Shown piece after piece: positions 63,859 through 64,000 of a stretch of 64,000 bases of DNA. A program made the position numbers and the translations under genes. The stretch covers positions 62,001-126,000 of the forward strand of contig JAIUOW010000001.1 of assembly GCA_020161775.1 (NCBI GenBank), written 5' to 3'. Position 1 is the stretch's first letter. The number at the start of each line of letters is the position of its first letter. A model generated the notes under the pieces. It was not told the origin of the DNA. It worked only from the letters and a program-made list of their open reading frames with translations, and ran no database searches. The DNA is from Pseudomonadota bacterium (GTDB taxonomy: Bacteria > Pseudomonadota > Gammaproteobacteria > Burkholderiales > Burkholderiaceae_C).

Positions 63859-64000
63859 GCCCCATTAACCGTGATGCCCACGCGACACCGTATGCGGAAG
63901 AACCCTGTAACCGATAGGAGTACGGCCAGATATAACCGAGCCACATCAGGGCCTGTTCACACTATTTATGCAAGATGCGTTGCGAGTCAAAAAGGTCATG
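63859..64000. other. right-edge spacer
   Basis: 142 bp upstream of the hydratase gene, holding its promoter region and the window edge. An AT-richer stretch, GGGCCTGTTCACACTATTTA (from about 63950), is followed by an 11-codon open frame starting at ATG 63968 (MQDALRVKKVM) that runs off the end. This could be an insertion-sequence end with its transposase start or an ordinary gene start. The sequence here cannot decide. Confidence 0.3.

Overview
The window is GC-rich chromosomal DNA of a betaproteobacterium, most likely Burkholderiales, family Comamonadaceae (Acidovorax/Hydrogenophaga/Rhodoferax-like). Support comes from a compact division and cell-wall (dcw) cluster running mraZ to lpxC, a DksA with a long Ala/Lys/Pro tail and a cysteine-poor finger, COG0523, DUF484, DUF3025 and NYN neighbours, and G/C-run intergenic hairpin repeats of the type I associate with this family. 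Family assignment is by pattern recognition; no database search was run.

Layout. (1) 1-7.7 kb: acyl-CoA metabolism. An IclR regulator heads an acyl-CoA dehydrogenase and CaiB-type CoA-transferase unit and is divergent from a second CoA-transferase; a second dehydrogenase and an AcuI/YhdH-type reductase follow. An orphan AAA+ ATPase (4.1-5.3 kb) sits among them and looks like accessory DNA. (2) 7.7-26.2 kb: complete dcw cluster on the minus strand, mraZ-rsmH-ftsL-ftsI-murE-murF-mraY-murD-ftsW-murG-murC-ddl-ftsQ-ftsA-ftsZ-lpxC plus a 58-codon membrane-protein gene, mostly joined by 1-11 bp overlaps. A four-repeat, 10-bp-phased operator lies before mraZ. (3) 26.4-39.9 kb: STAS-like protein, dksA, COG0523 GTPase, a 330-bp inverted-repeat spacer, an rRNA methyltransferase, a 7TM sensor with degenerate GGDEF, a solo PhnD-like binding protein, xerC-DUF484-dapF, a Nudix-metallo-beta-lactamase fusion, and a pseudouridine-synthase-like protein without the catalytic Asp. 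(4) 40.0-46.4 kb: rnpB (RNase P RNA) divergent from a VapBC-type toxin-antitoxin pair, an FAD oxidoreductase, htpX, DUF3025, a NYN-domain protein and pyrC. (5) 46.5-55.1 kb: minus-strand acidic amino acid block (gltIJKL, a paralogous binding protein, aspA, a HypT-like LysR regulator) and an ATM1-type ABC exporter. (6) 55.1-63.0 kb: a thioesterase followed at once by a type I restriction-modification operon. (7) An enoyl-CoA hydratase and the right edge.

The most interesting locus is the restriction operon hsdM-hsdS-antitoxin-ParE toxin-hsdR. The specificity subunit carries a C-terminal Panacea/SocA-like (DUF4065) domain of a kind known from antitoxins, and an RHH/ParE pair is spliced into the operon by ATGA overlaps, so restriction, modification and a toxin-antitoxin pair are translated as one unit. 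Secondary points: a dispersed three-hairpin repeat touching two stop codons with compensatory base-pair changes, the shared rnpB/vapBC control region, the mraZ operator, and the zinc-finger-poor tailed DksA beside a metal-chaperone GTPase. No tRNA, rRNA, CRISPR array or complete insertion sequence was seen.
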